A stretch of 64,000 nt of DNA from HT1-32 sp040219025 (GTDB lineage Bacteria > Pseudomonadota > Alphaproteobacteria > Rhodospirillales > HT1-32): assembly GCA_040219025.1 (NCBI GenBank), contig JAVJTE010000006.1, positions 1 through 64,000 of the forward strand, in the 5' to 3' direction. The notes under the pieces are model-generated. The model was not told where the DNA came from. It did not search any database and saw only the letters and a list, made by a program, of their open reading frames with translations. The position numbers and the translations under genes are program-made. Shown here one piece after another: positions 1-6,834 of the stretch (position 1 is its first letter; every line of letters begins with the position of its first letter).

Positions 1-302
1 GCGGGCCGCGCACATATCGGTAAACGCGCCATAAAAGACGATGGTGTCGGTGTCCCGCACCCCGCGCCAGCCCAGCAGATTTGCCCACATCCGGGTGAAG
101 GATGCCAGAGGAGCGGGATCGGTGTCATCGGTATTGACGAAATACAGATCGAAATGCCGCGCACCCGGAATCCGCCCTTTCGCGAACTGCTCGGCAGGGC
201 GGGTGTCGATGATGCAAGACCCGGTTGTCCTGACCGTGCATTCAGGGACTCAGGTGACCACAGCAGATCAGGATTGCTGTAGCCACGCGCAAAAATATCC
301 AT
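1..302 (-). pseudogene. Rhodanese-type sulfurtransferase, 5' part, apparent frameshift
   Basis: Only the beginning of the gene is in the window; it continues past base 1. From the ATG at 302 the frame reads MDIFARGYSNPDLLWSPESL, the usual N-terminus of 3-mercaptopyruvate/thiosulfate sulfurtransferases, and a GGGAGT ribosome site sits just upstream. Near bases 212-220 the family similarity jumps to the next frame, which then reads IIDTRPAEQFAKGRIPGARH and later FTRMWANLLGWRG. That second frame has a stop codon upstream and no start of its own. Adding one base to the AA run at 216-217 would restore a continuous family-like reading, PGLCIIDTRP. So this is either a one-base deletion that kills the gene or a homopolymer sequencing error. 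The family moves sulfane sulfur from mercaptopyruvate or thiosulfate to cyanide or other acceptors. The active-site Cys region lies outside the window. Confidence 0.6.
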
Positions 303-823
303 GACTCAACTCCCGGAACAATGACTCCTGATAATTTCACGCATGACCTGCGTCCCCGATTTTCGACAATATCGGGTACTTTTCAAGCTGCTGTCCGCGC
401 CTGCCGGTGGGACTGCACGAGGAGATTTAGCTGTTCTGGTCCATGCACCAGCATCAGTCACCAGGCTTCTCAGGCACTGGAAAACCGGCTGACTTGGCTG
501 AAAGCAAATCCCGCCGGTGCACTTTCACGTTCAGAATAACGCTGTTGATGCTGTCATAAGCATCCGGTGTTTCCAGAGGACTGGCTGACAACAAGGGCAA
601 ATCGGCGCGCAACAGGACTTTCGTATCGGCGAGTAAAAACAGACAACAGATTACCAATGGCTTTCTGGTCTTCGCCTTCGACACTCATTCTACCAGATAT
701 CTTGAGAAAGAGATCTCGTTGCTGCCTTGTCTGCCGATTCAGCGCCAAACCATGACCATAATGGTAAAGCGCCGGGTGCAGAGGCGCCTTAGAAAACAGC
801 CAAGGACCGCACTTCTTAGGTTC
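303..823. other. About 520 bp with no supportable gene
   Basis: Several short open frames exist on both strands, but none gives a recognisable protein, a convincing start with a ribosome site, or family-like composition. The region is more AT-rich than the rest of the window. It should hold the promoter of the sulfurtransferase gene near its left end and the 3' flank of the orphan gene at its right end. A short inverted repeat, TTAGG-TT-CCTAA, lies at 817-828, with a second one (ATCAGG-CGG-CCTGAT) at 827-841. Both are at the orphan gene's stop codon and may help end its transcript. Confidence 0.4.
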
Positions 824-1288
824 CTAATCAGGCGGCCTGATCCATTTTTCTATCCGGGCTGTTACAACATCGTCTTTATTAAGCCATTTCAGCGCTTCTG
901 CCTTGGCTTCAAACAGTTTAAAGGTTGGATCATTATCCAGATCAGACTCCCAAAGCGCTGTGTAAAGCTTAATAATTCCATGATTGATTACTGATTCCAC
1001 CACAAAGGCTGAACGAAAGGAAAGCTGCGATCTTTTCTCACCGTTAATCACGTTTTCAGAGACACTGTCCTTAACAACCATCAGATTTTTAAAATCGATC
1101 TGCGACAAATCTGCATCAACATCAAGATAGTGGAAACGGTCCATCTTATCGACTGAGGCGCTTCGGATCCGCATATCTGAAATCACAGCCAGAATGTTCT
1201 CCGGAGTGACGACACCTCTATAGACAAGAACTATCAGAGCATCATTCTCGTCAAAATGAACGTTGACCGGCAATCTCTCGATCCTCAA
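824..1288 (-). CDS. Orphan protein, 154 aa, STAS/SpoIIAA-like at best
   Basis: I do not recognise this protein firmly. It is a soluble, acidic protein with no signal peptide or membrane segment. Alternating beta and alpha stretches (for example DALIVLVYRGVVTPENILAV near the start) and a late KLFEAKAEALKWL helix recall small alphaproteobacterial STAS- or SpoIIAA-like proteins, but this is only an impression. The longest frame starts with TTG at 1288 and I see no good Shine-Dalgarno sequence in front of it; the next ATG is far inside, so the start is uncertain. The gene is AT-rich compared with the GC-rich genes downstream, which hints at transfer. It is flanked by non-coding DNA on both sides and appears to be monocistronic. 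Confidence 0.55.
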   Translation of the reverse strand: MRIERLPVNVHFDENDALIVLVYRGVVTPENILAVISDMRIRSASVDKMDRFHYLDVDADLSQIDFKNLMVVKDSVSENVINGEKRSQLSFRSAFVVESVINHGIIKLYTALWESDLDNDPTFKLFEAKAEALKWLNKDDVVTARIEKWIRPPD

Positions 1289-1474
1289 TGACAGGGGGAG
1301 AACAGTCTTATCACAGATTTTAGCATCAGGGTTCTCTGGAAGCCATTTTCATGATCAGTGGCCCAGGGTTGGTTACAGACAGACCTTGCCATAGGCTTGT
1401 CGGACTGCTTTGCGATTCCTGCTGCATGAGCTTTGAGTGGCTAACTATGTTTGGCAAAGTGAACAGATTCCCGA

Positions 1475-1508
1475 AAAGAAAAAGGGCCACCCGAAGGCAG
1501 CCCTTTTC
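1475..1508 (-). terminator. Rho-independent terminator of rplM-rpsI
   Basis: On the minus strand AAAAGGGC pairs with GCCCTTTT (bases 1500-1507 with 1480-1487) around a 12-nt loop, and the hairpin is followed by a T-rich tail (TCTTTT). It lies about 30 bp past the rpsI stop codon, as expected for the end of the ribosomal protein operon. Confidence 0.8.
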
Positions 1509-1536
1509 CGTAATCGGCAGTCTGAAAGCTGAAGAA

Positions 1537-2028
1537 TCAGCGCTTCGAGAACTGGAAGCTCCGGCGGGCTTTCGCACGGCCGTACTTCTTGCGTTCAACA
1601 ACGCGGGAGTCACGGGTCAGGAACCCGGCTGACTTCAGTGCGCCGCGCAGACCTGGCTCGTAGTACGTCAGCGCCTTGGAAATACCGTGGCGGACAGCAC
1701 CGGCCTGGCCGGACAGACCACCACCGGTGCAGGTGCAGACCACATCGAACTGACCGGCACGGTCCGCGACCGTGAACGGCTGGTTGATGATCATCCGCAG
1801 CACCGGGCGTGCGAAGTAAACTTCGATATCGCGACCGTTGACGGTGATCTTGCCGGTACCCGGCTTGACCCATACACGGGCAATAGCGTTTTTCCGCTTG
1901 CCGGTTGCGTAGGAACGACCCTGCGCATCAATGACCGGTTCACGCGGCGCTGCAACTTCTGCTGCTTCGATACCGGTTGCGGCACCGAGATCGGACAGAT
2001 CGTTGAGTGTCTGGTTTTCTTCAGCCAT
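1537..2028 (-). CDS. rpsI: 30S ribosomal protein S9
   Basis: S9 sits in the head of the 30S subunit, with its C-terminal tail reaching the P-site tRNA. The 163-residue protein has an N-terminal extension of about 35 residues typical of alphaproteobacteria, then the S9 core: YATGKRKNAIARVWVKPGTG, the GGGLSGQAGAVRHGISKAL segment, and LTRDSRVVERKKYGRAKARR. It ends in the expected basic SFQFSKR tail; the universal C-terminal -SKR is intact. The ATG at 2028 lies one base after the rplM stop codon, so the two genes are cotranscribed and probably translationally coupled. A rho-independent terminator follows. Identification is secure. Confidence 0.98.
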   Translation of the reverse strand: MAEENQTLNDLSDLGAATGIEAAEVAAPREPVIDAQGRSYATGKRKNAIARVWVKPGTGKITVNGRDIEVYFARPVLRMIINQPFTVADRAGQFDVVCTCTGGGLSGQAGAVRHGISKALTYYEPGLRGALKSAGFLTRDSRVVERKKYGRAKARRSFQFSKR

Positions 2029-2029
2029 A

Positions 2030-2494
2030 TCAACCGACCCTTACATTCTTGCGATTCATTGAGGCAACATCCAGAACCTCGGGGCTCTGTCCGTCGTGCG
2101 GATGTTCGGCACCGGCATAGACGCGCAGATTTTTCATCTGCTGGCGACCCAGCGGATTGCGGGTAATCATCCGCTCTACCGCCTTCTGCACGACACGCTC
2201 CGGGAACTTTCCGTCGAGGATCTGTTCCGCCGTGCGCTGCTTGATGCCGCCCGGATAGCCGGTATGCCAGTAATAGGTCTTGTCAGCCCGCTTGTTGCCT
2301 GTGAGGGCAATCTTGCCGGCATTGATGATAATGACGTTGTCGCCGTCATCCATATGCGGGGTATAGGTCGGCTTGTTTTTGCCACGCAAGATCGTTGCGA
2401 CAATGCTGGCAAGCCGGCCAAGAACGAGGCCTTCGGCGTCGATCAGAACCCACTTCTTCTGGATGTCAGACGGCTTGGCGGTGTAAGTCTTCAT
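2030..2494 (-). CDS. rplM: 50S ribosomal protein L13
   Basis: L13 is an early-assembly protein of the 50S subunit. The 154-residue sequence is full length and shows the family features: WVLIDAEGLVLGRLAS near the start, ILRGKNKPTYTPHMDDGDNV in the middle, YYWHTGYPGGIK, and MITRNPLGRQQMKNLRVYAG towards the end. It is the first gene of the rplM-rpsI operon, an order conserved across bacteria. A promoter-like sequence lies about 45-70 bp upstream of the start codon. The start ATG at 2494 agrees with the family N-terminus (MKTYTAKP). Confidence 0.98.
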   Translation of the reverse strand: MKTYTAKPSDIQKKWVLIDAEGLVLGRLASIVATILRGKNKPTYTPHMDDGDNVIIINAGKIALTGNKRADKTYYWHTGYPGGIKQRTAEQILDGKFPERVVQKAVERMITRNPLGRQQMKNLRVYAGAEHPHDGQSPEVLDVASMNRKNVRVG

Positions 2495-2535
2495 GTCCGC
2501 GCCCGTTCTCTCTTCCTGGGTGATTTGGAGCGCGG

Positions 2536-2564
2536 GTTCTAAGTCCCGTTCGATGTGAAGTCAA
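2536..2564 (-). promoter_or_regulatory. Candidate sigma-70-type promoter of rplM-rpsI
   Basis: On the minus strand TTGACT (2559-2564) is separated by 17 bp from TAGAAC (2536-2541), close to the -35/-10 consensus with ideal spacing. Transcription would start about 30-35 bp before the L13 start codon. Confidence 0.6.
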
Positions 2565-2600
2565 CGAAAAAACGGCATAAAAACCAAACCACTGTATATA

Positions 2601-2616
2601 TGGTATTATAATACCA
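2601..2616. promoter_or_regulatory. Perfect 16-bp palindrome, candidate operator
   Basis: The sequence TGGTATTATAATACCA is its own reverse complement. It contains TATAAT (2607-2612), so it may overlay the -10 element of the SDR gene that starts 58 bp downstream. TGGTAT...ATACCA half-sites are typical of operators for dimeric regulators of the GntR/FadR type, but no such regulator gene is adjacent, so the regulator is unknown. Confidence 0.5.
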
Positions 2617-2673
2617 CCTATTCAGACCCTGCAGAAACCCTGACGATTATCGGGGTTTGCACCTCCGGAGAAG

Positions 2674-3393
2674 ATGACCATGAACGATCCTCGTCCGACC
2701 GCCGTCATAACCGGTGCTTCAGGTGCCCTCGGCAGCAACCTGACCAGCCGTCTGCGCGATAGTGGCTGGCGGGTTATCGCAGCAGATATTGCCAGCGTCC
2801 GGACAGACAGCAATCCCGACATCACCGGCCTGGATGTGGCCGATGCAGATGCGGTGGAGCATCTGGCGGAAACGGCTGCCGCAGCCGGCAACTTTCGTCT
2901 CTGGGTCAATGCGGCGGGTATCTTCCATGTCGGGCCGGTGGCGGAGGCGACCGTCGATGACTGGCACAGGATCATCGCCGTCAACCTGACGGGTACCTTC
3001 AACGGTTGCCGCGCCGCCCTGCCCCGGCTGGAAGTGGGCGGGCGCATCATCAATGTCAGCTCCATCGCCGGACAGTCCGGCGTCACCGGCATTCATCCCG
3101 CCTATGGTGCGTCAAAGGCCGGGGTTCAGTCACTGACCGCCGTCTATGGCAAGGAGGGGGCGAAACGCGGTATTACCTGCGTTGCCGTTGCCCCCGGCGT
3201 GCTGGAAAGCAGCATGGGAAATCAGTTTTCCGCCGACCAGCAGCGCAAGCTCGAAGCCGCCACGGCCTTCCGGCGCTTTGGCCGGGTTGAGGAAATCACC
3301 GAGGCCATCCTGTTTCTGGCTGACACCGCACGCTCCGGATGGATCAACGGCACCACCATCCCCGTCAACGGCGGCGCCTGGACGCCCTATTGA
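2674..3393 (+). CDS. Short-chain dehydrogenase/reductase (SDR), 239 aa
   Basis: A cytosolic NAD(P)-dependent oxidoreductase of the classical SDR family. Visible features are the nucleotide-binding TGASGALG motif (residues 13-20), NAAG (79-82), the NVSS serine around residue 130, and the catalytic Tyr144-x3-Lys148 pair in YGASK. The C-terminus ends in the common GTTIPVNGG turn. Length is normal for the family. A GGAG ribosome site precedes the ATG at 2674; a second ATG two codons later is possible. The substrate cannot be told from sequence. The gene stands alone, behind a perfect palindrome that is a likely operator, so it is probably controlled by a dedicated regulator. Confidence 0.9.
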   Translation: MTMNDPRPTAVITGASGALGSNLTSRLRDSGWRVIAADIASVRTDSNPDITGLDVADADAVEHLAETAAAAGNFRLWVNAAGIFHVGPVAEATVDDWHRIIAVNLTGTFNGCRAALPRLEVGGRIINVSSIAGQSGVTGIHPAYGASKAGVQSLTAVYGKEGAKRGITCVAVAPGVLESSMGNQFSADQQRKLEAATAFRRFGRVEEITEAILFLADTARSGWINGTTIPVNGGAWTPY

Positions 3394-3433
3394 ACGGGGC
3401 GGAGTGTGGGGCGTCGAGAAGCTGGTTTTTTTT

Positions 3434-3617
3434 GACACAGATGAACACAGATAGACACGGATGTGCTCAGGTTACCCGGGACAGCCGGCTGCTCTCTGGT
3501 TCTTCTGCGCCCTGCGGGCGCGATTCTAAATTCACCGAACTGGTTCACCCTCTGATATCCGCACAGTCTCCATACCCTGCTCTGTCCCATCTGTGTCTAT
3601 CTGTGTTCATCTGTGTC
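3434..3617. repeat. 184-bp element with 30-bp near-perfect inverted repeats
   Basis: The left arm (3434-3463) and right arm (3588-3617) are reverse complements at 29 of 30 positions. Each arm is built from three units of 10 bp of the type ACACAGATGA, ACACAGATAG, ACACGGATGT. The 124-bp spacer between the arms has no open frame that I can assign. The left arm is preceded by a T-run. Sequences of the ATCTGTGTTCATCTGTGT type are known as dispersed intergenic repeats in many bacteria. The element sits between the converging SDR and thioesterase genes. Confidence 0.8.
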
Positions 3618-3631
3618 ACAAAACACCCGTC

Positions 3632-4042
3632 TCACCCCGCCGAGATCGCGTAGGTTCCGGTGATATGACAGACCGGCTCGTCATCACCGATGGAATAGGT
3701 TGTCACCTCGCCTACCGCCAGCCGTCGTCCGATCTTCAGCAGCTTGCCGTGGAACATCAGATCGTCGGGCTTTGGCCGCCGCAGGAAGTTTGCCGTCAGG
3801 TTGGTGGTCACCGACTGCATCGCATCAGGCCGCCGGGTCAGGACCAGCGCATAAAGCGTATAGTCCGCGACCCCCATCAGGACAGGGCCGGAAATGGTGC
3901 CGCCATGGCGGATCATGTCGGCCCGGAACGGCAGCCGTACCGTTACCTCGCCTGACCCTACTGATTCGACCTTCAGGCCAAGCTGCCCGACATAGGGCAC
4001 CTCTTCACGGGCTATGCGTTCCAGATCAGCAGCGTCATACAT
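3632..4042 (-). CDS. PaaI-type hotdog thioesterase, 136 aa
   Basis: A small hotdog-fold protein of the PaaI family, which hydrolyse acyl-CoA or aryl-CoA thioesters in the cytoplasm. The hotdog helix segment RHGGTISGPVLMGVADYTLY and the following strand TTNLTANFLRRP are clear. The chosen start is the ATG at 4042 (MYDAADLERIAR), which has an AGGAA ribosome site upstream; the frame remains open further upstream but that extension is not family-like and would run under the divergent GST gene. The product ends with GTYAISAG, normal for the family. The natural substrate is not deducible. It is divergent from the glutathione transferase gene with about 100 bp between starts. Confidence 0.85.
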   Translation of the reverse strand: MYDAADLERIAREEVPYVGQLGLKVESVGSGEVTVRLPFRADMIRHGGTISGPVLMGVADYTLYALVLTRRPDAMQSVTTNLTANFLRRPKPDDLMFHGKLLKIGRRLAVGEVTTYSIGDDEPVCHITGTYAISAG

Positions 4043-4140
4043 GGGCGTTTCCTGAAGCTTGTCGATAAATCTGCATTCGATGGTTTGACTAGGCGACCAC
4101 ATCCCCCACATGCTTGGCAACAAACAATGGAGAAACATCG

Positions 4141-4833
4141 ATGTACGATCTCTACACATGGGCAACGCCCAACGGCTTCAAAGTGTCTATCCTGCTGGAA
4201 GAACTGGGGCAGGCCTACAACGTCATTCCCGTCGATATCGGCAAGGGTGACCAGTTCAAGCCGGACTATCTGAAGATCAACCCGAACAACAAGATGCCGA
4301 CACTGGTCGATCCGGACGGGCCGGGCGGCAAGCCCTATTCCGTGTTCGAGAGCGGCGCAATCCTGATGTATCTCGCCGAAAAACACGGCAAGTTTCTGCC
4401 GACTGAAACAGGGGCAAAATATCGCGTGATCCAGTGGCTGATGTTCCAGATGGGCGGCCTTGGCCCGATGCTGGGTCAGGCGCATCATTTTCTGCAATAC
4501 GCCCCGGAAAAGATCGAATATGCGATGAACCGCTATGCCAATGAAGCCAACCGGATCTATGGCGTGGTCGAGCGCCGTCTGAACGAGAGCGCCTATCTGG
4601 CCGGTGACGAGTACAGTATCGCCGACATGGCCGTTGTTCCCTGGATTCGCCGCCCGGAACGCCAGAACGTCAATATCGACGACTATCCGGCAACCAAAGC
4701 GTGGCGCGACGCGATCCTTGCCCGCCCTGCGGTCGTCAAAGGCTGTGGTGTACTGGTGGCGGAACGCGCTGAAGCATTCGATGACGAAGCAAAGAAAAAC
4801 CTGTTCGGCTCGGGGCAGTACCAGAAGCGCTGA
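4141..4833 (+). CDS. Glutathione S-transferase, YfcG/YghU (Nu) type
   Basis: The 230-residue protein has the thioredoxin-fold N-terminal domain with TPNGFKVSILLEELG and the ESGAILMYLAEKHGKFLP glutathione-binding segment, followed by the all-helical C-terminal domain with the family-specific QWLMFQMGGLGPMLGQAHHF and YSIADMAVVPWI. This matches E. coli YfcG-type enzymes, which show disulfide-bond reductase rather than classic conjugating activity. The ATG at 4141 was chosen because the YfcG N-terminus starts there (MYDLYTWATPNG) and GGAG lies 8 bp upstream; the longer frame starting at 4114 would place that ribosome site inside the gene. A strong hairpin follows. Probably monocistronic. Confidence 0.92.
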   Translation: MYDLYTWATPNGFKVSILLEELGQAYNVIPVDIGKGDQFKPDYLKINPNNKMPTLVDPDGPGGKPYSVFESGAILMYLAEKHGKFLPTETGAKYRVIQWLMFQMGGLGPMLGQAHHFLQYAPEKIEYAMNRYANEANRIYGVVERRLNESAYLAGDEYSIADMAVVPWIRRPERQNVNIDDYPATKAWRDAILARPAVVKGCGVLVAERAEAFDDEAKKNLFGSGQYQKR

Positions 4834-4856
4834 CCGCTCGATCTGTCAGGCCTGAA

Positions 4857-4897
4857 TTCTGCCGCCATCCCGGACCGGTTTCCGGGTGGCGGCAGAA
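4857..4897. terminator. Strong hairpin after the GST gene
   Basis: An 11-bp perfect outer stem (TTCTGCCGCCA with TGGCGGCAGAA) continues into an inner CCCGGA/TCCGGG stem. It starts 24 bp after the GST stop codon. There is no T-run on the plus strand, so it may act as an mRNA 3' stabiliser or a weak terminator. Confidence 0.5.
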
Positions 4898-4981
4898 GCT
4901 TCCCGAATCCGGACCTTCCGGATATTGCGCAAATGTATCTGCTGAAATACAGTCCCGGGCCAACCGGATCGGCAGAACATC

Positions 4982-6199
4982 ATGTCAGAATCACTTACAT
5001 CATCAGAAATTCCCTCGCTCAGCCGTGACCGCCGGATCATCGGGCTGATCGGTTCCGGGCATTTTTTCAGCCATTTTTACCTGCTGGTTCTGCCGCCGCT
5101 GTTCGTGTTTCTGGTTCCGGCCTTTGACCTCACCTACACCCAGGCTGCGACGCTGATCAGCGCCATGGCATTCACGTCAGCTGCGATACAGGCACCGGTC
5201 GGGGCGATTGTTGACCGCTATGGTGCGTTCTGGCCGCTGGTCATTGGCGTCACGGTCCAGTCCGGCAGCATGCTGCTGATGGGATTTGCTCCCTCCTATG
5301 TCATGCTGCTGATCCTCGCGGCGACGGCCGGGCTGGGAAACAGCGTCTATCATCCTGCCGATTATGCCATCATGTCGAGCCGTCTGAATCCGGAACGGAT
5401 GGGGCGGGCATTCAGTATTCATACCTTCTCCGGCCATATCGGCTGGGCCGTTGCCCCGACCGCGGCCGCCCTGCTGTCCGCCGCTGTTGGCTGGCGCATG
5501 ACGCTGGTGATGTTCGGTGTCTGCGGTCTGGTGGTCGCCGGAACCATGCTGATCAATCGTGATCTGCTGGGCTCTGGTGACACAACCGGTAAAGATGCAC
5601 CGGCACAGTCAACCGGTGACACCCTGAAACTGATGCTGTCGCGGCCAATCCTCTTCTGCTTCCTGTTTTTCGTCGTCATTGCCATGGCCGGCGTCGGCTT
5701 CTTCTCCTTCTTCATCGCCGCTGCCGAACAGCATCTGTCGATCAATCTGGAGACCGCGTCACTGGCCCTGACTGCCTATTTCACCGCCAGCGCCATCGGC
5801 ATCCTGGCAGGCGGACAGATTGCAGATCGCACCAGCCGGCATGGTCTTGTCGCCTGCGCCGGGTTCATGACGACGGCGCTGCTGCTGGTCGGGATTGCTG
5901 AAATCCGGCCTGACGGCATGCTGCTGTTTGCCATGATGATCCTCGCCGGGTTCAGCAACGGGCTGGTTCCGCCATCCCGCGACATGATTGTCCGTGCCGC
6001 AACCCCCGCCGGATCAACCGGCAAGGTGTTCGGTTTTGTCTCGGTCGGTCTGGATGTGGGCAGCGTCATGACACCGATCCTGTTCGGATGGATCATGGAT
6101 GGCGGCGAGCCGAGAATGGTCTTCTGGGCGACCGCCGGCATGTTCCTGCTGGCAACCACCACGGTTGTGCTGGGCCGCCCGAAAAGCGTTACCGGCTAA
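4982..6199 (+). CDS. Major facilitator superfamily transporter, 405 aa
   Basis: A polytopic inner-membrane protein with about 12 hydrophobic segments in two halves and a short hydrophilic loop near residues 195-215 (GSGDTTGKDAPAQST). The N-terminal segment SHFYLLVLPPLFVFLVPAFD resembles the fosmidomycin-resistance-like/YnfM branch of MFS, and the family loop GAIVDRYG follows TM2. Such proteins usually export drugs or metabolites by proton antiport, but the substrate here is unknown. The ATG at 4982 begins the family-like N-terminus; I see no strong Shine-Dalgarno sequence before it. It is followed by a terminator that belongs to the converging cyclophilin gene. Confidence 0.85.
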   Translation: MSESLTSSEIPSLSRDRRIIGLIGSGHFFSHFYLLVLPPLFVFLVPAFDLTYTQAATLISAMAFTSAAIQAPVGAIVDRYGAFWPLVIGVTVQSGSMLLMGFAPSYVMLLILAATAGLGNSVYHPADYAIMSSRLNPERMGRAFSIHTFSGHIGWAVAPTAAALLSAAVGWRMTLVMFGVCGLVVAGTMLINRDLLGSGDTTGKDAPAQSTGDTLKLMLSRPILFCFLFFVVIAMAGVGFFSFFIAAAEQHLSINLETASLALTAYFTASAIGILAGGQIADRTSRHGLVACAGFMTTALLLVGIAEIRPDGMLLFAMMILAGFSNGLVPPSRDMIVRAATPAGSTGKVFGFVSVGLDVGSVMTPILFGWIMDGGEPRMVFWATAGMFLLATTTVVLGRPKSVTG

Positions 6200-6222
6200 A
6201 ATTCCTGCCGGGTCGGCTTCCG

Positions 6223-6264
6223 TAAAAAAAATGGCGCAGCAAATTTCAGAACCTGCTGCGCCAT
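6223..6264 (-). terminator. Rho-independent terminator of the cyclophilin operon
   Basis: ATGGCGCAGCA (6231-6241) pairs with TGCTGCGCCAT (6254-6264), 11 perfect base pairs around a 12-nt loop. On the minus strand the stem is followed by a run of eight T residues (6223-6230, read as A on the plus strand). It ends the minus-strand transcript of the genes from the flagellin-like protein to the cyclophilin. Confidence 0.85.
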
Positions 6265-6280
6265 GGCCTGTTGTACTGAC

Positions 6281-6832
6281 TTACTTCGCGTCTGCAGCGA
6301 CCTGCATTTTCACAATAGCTGTCGGGCTGTAGACAAAACCGTTGGCATTGCCGTCGCCCTTCTGGATCCGGTCGACATGCTCCATGCCGTCGATCACCTT
6401 GCCCCAGACCGTGTATTTGTTGTTCAGGTGATTGGCACGTTTGAAGACGATAAAGAACTGGCTGTCGGCGCTGTTGATGCTGGATGAACGCGCCATAGAG
6501 ACCGTGCCACGCACATGCGGCTCGAAGGAGAATTCAGCCGGCAGTTTCTGTCCGGAACCACCGGTTCCATCTCCTTTCGGATCGCCGGTCTGCGCCATGA
6601 AGCCCTCAATTACGCGATGGAAAACCAGGCCGTCGTAAAATCCCTTGCGGGTCAGTTCCTTGATACGGGCTACATGCTGCGGTGCCAGATCCGGCCGCAT
6701 CTGGATCACCACCCGACCGGTGGGAAGATCCATATAAAGCGTGTTTTCCGAATCCGGAGACTGGGCCTGCGCCGAACCGGCAAAAAGACAGACAGCAGCA
6801 AGGGCGAGGAGAAAGCGGCGGGTAATAGTCAT
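6281..6832 (-). CDS. Periplasmic peptidyl-prolyl cis-trans isomerase, cyclophilin type
   Basis: A cyclophilin that speeds up X-Pro isomerisation during folding of exported proteins. The first 24 residues are a cleavable signal peptide (MTITRRFLLALAAVCLFAGSA, then AQA), so the enzyme is periplasmic. The core shows GFYDGLVFHRVIEGFMAQTG with the catalytic Arg, then AEFSFEPHVRGTVSMAR and QFFIVF. Length, 183 residues, is usual for bacterial PpiA-type proteins. It is the last gene of a minus-strand run; only 2 bp separate it from the alcohol dehydrogenase gene upstream, and a strong terminator follows. Confidence 0.93.
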   Translation of the reverse strand: MTITRRFLLALAAVCLFAGSAQAQSPDSENTLYMDLPTGRVVIQMRPDLAPQHVARIKELTRKGFYDGLVFHRVIEGFMAQTGDPKGDGTGGSGQKLPAEFSFEPHVRGTVSMARSSSINSADSQFFIVFKRANHLNNKYTVWGKVIDGMEHVDRIQKGDGNANGFVYSPTAIVKMQVAADAK

Positions 6833-6834
6833 GA

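Noticed and set aside
454..755. Several 60-76 codon frames on both strands
   Set aside because: They overlap one another, lack good ribosome sites and give no recognisable protein.
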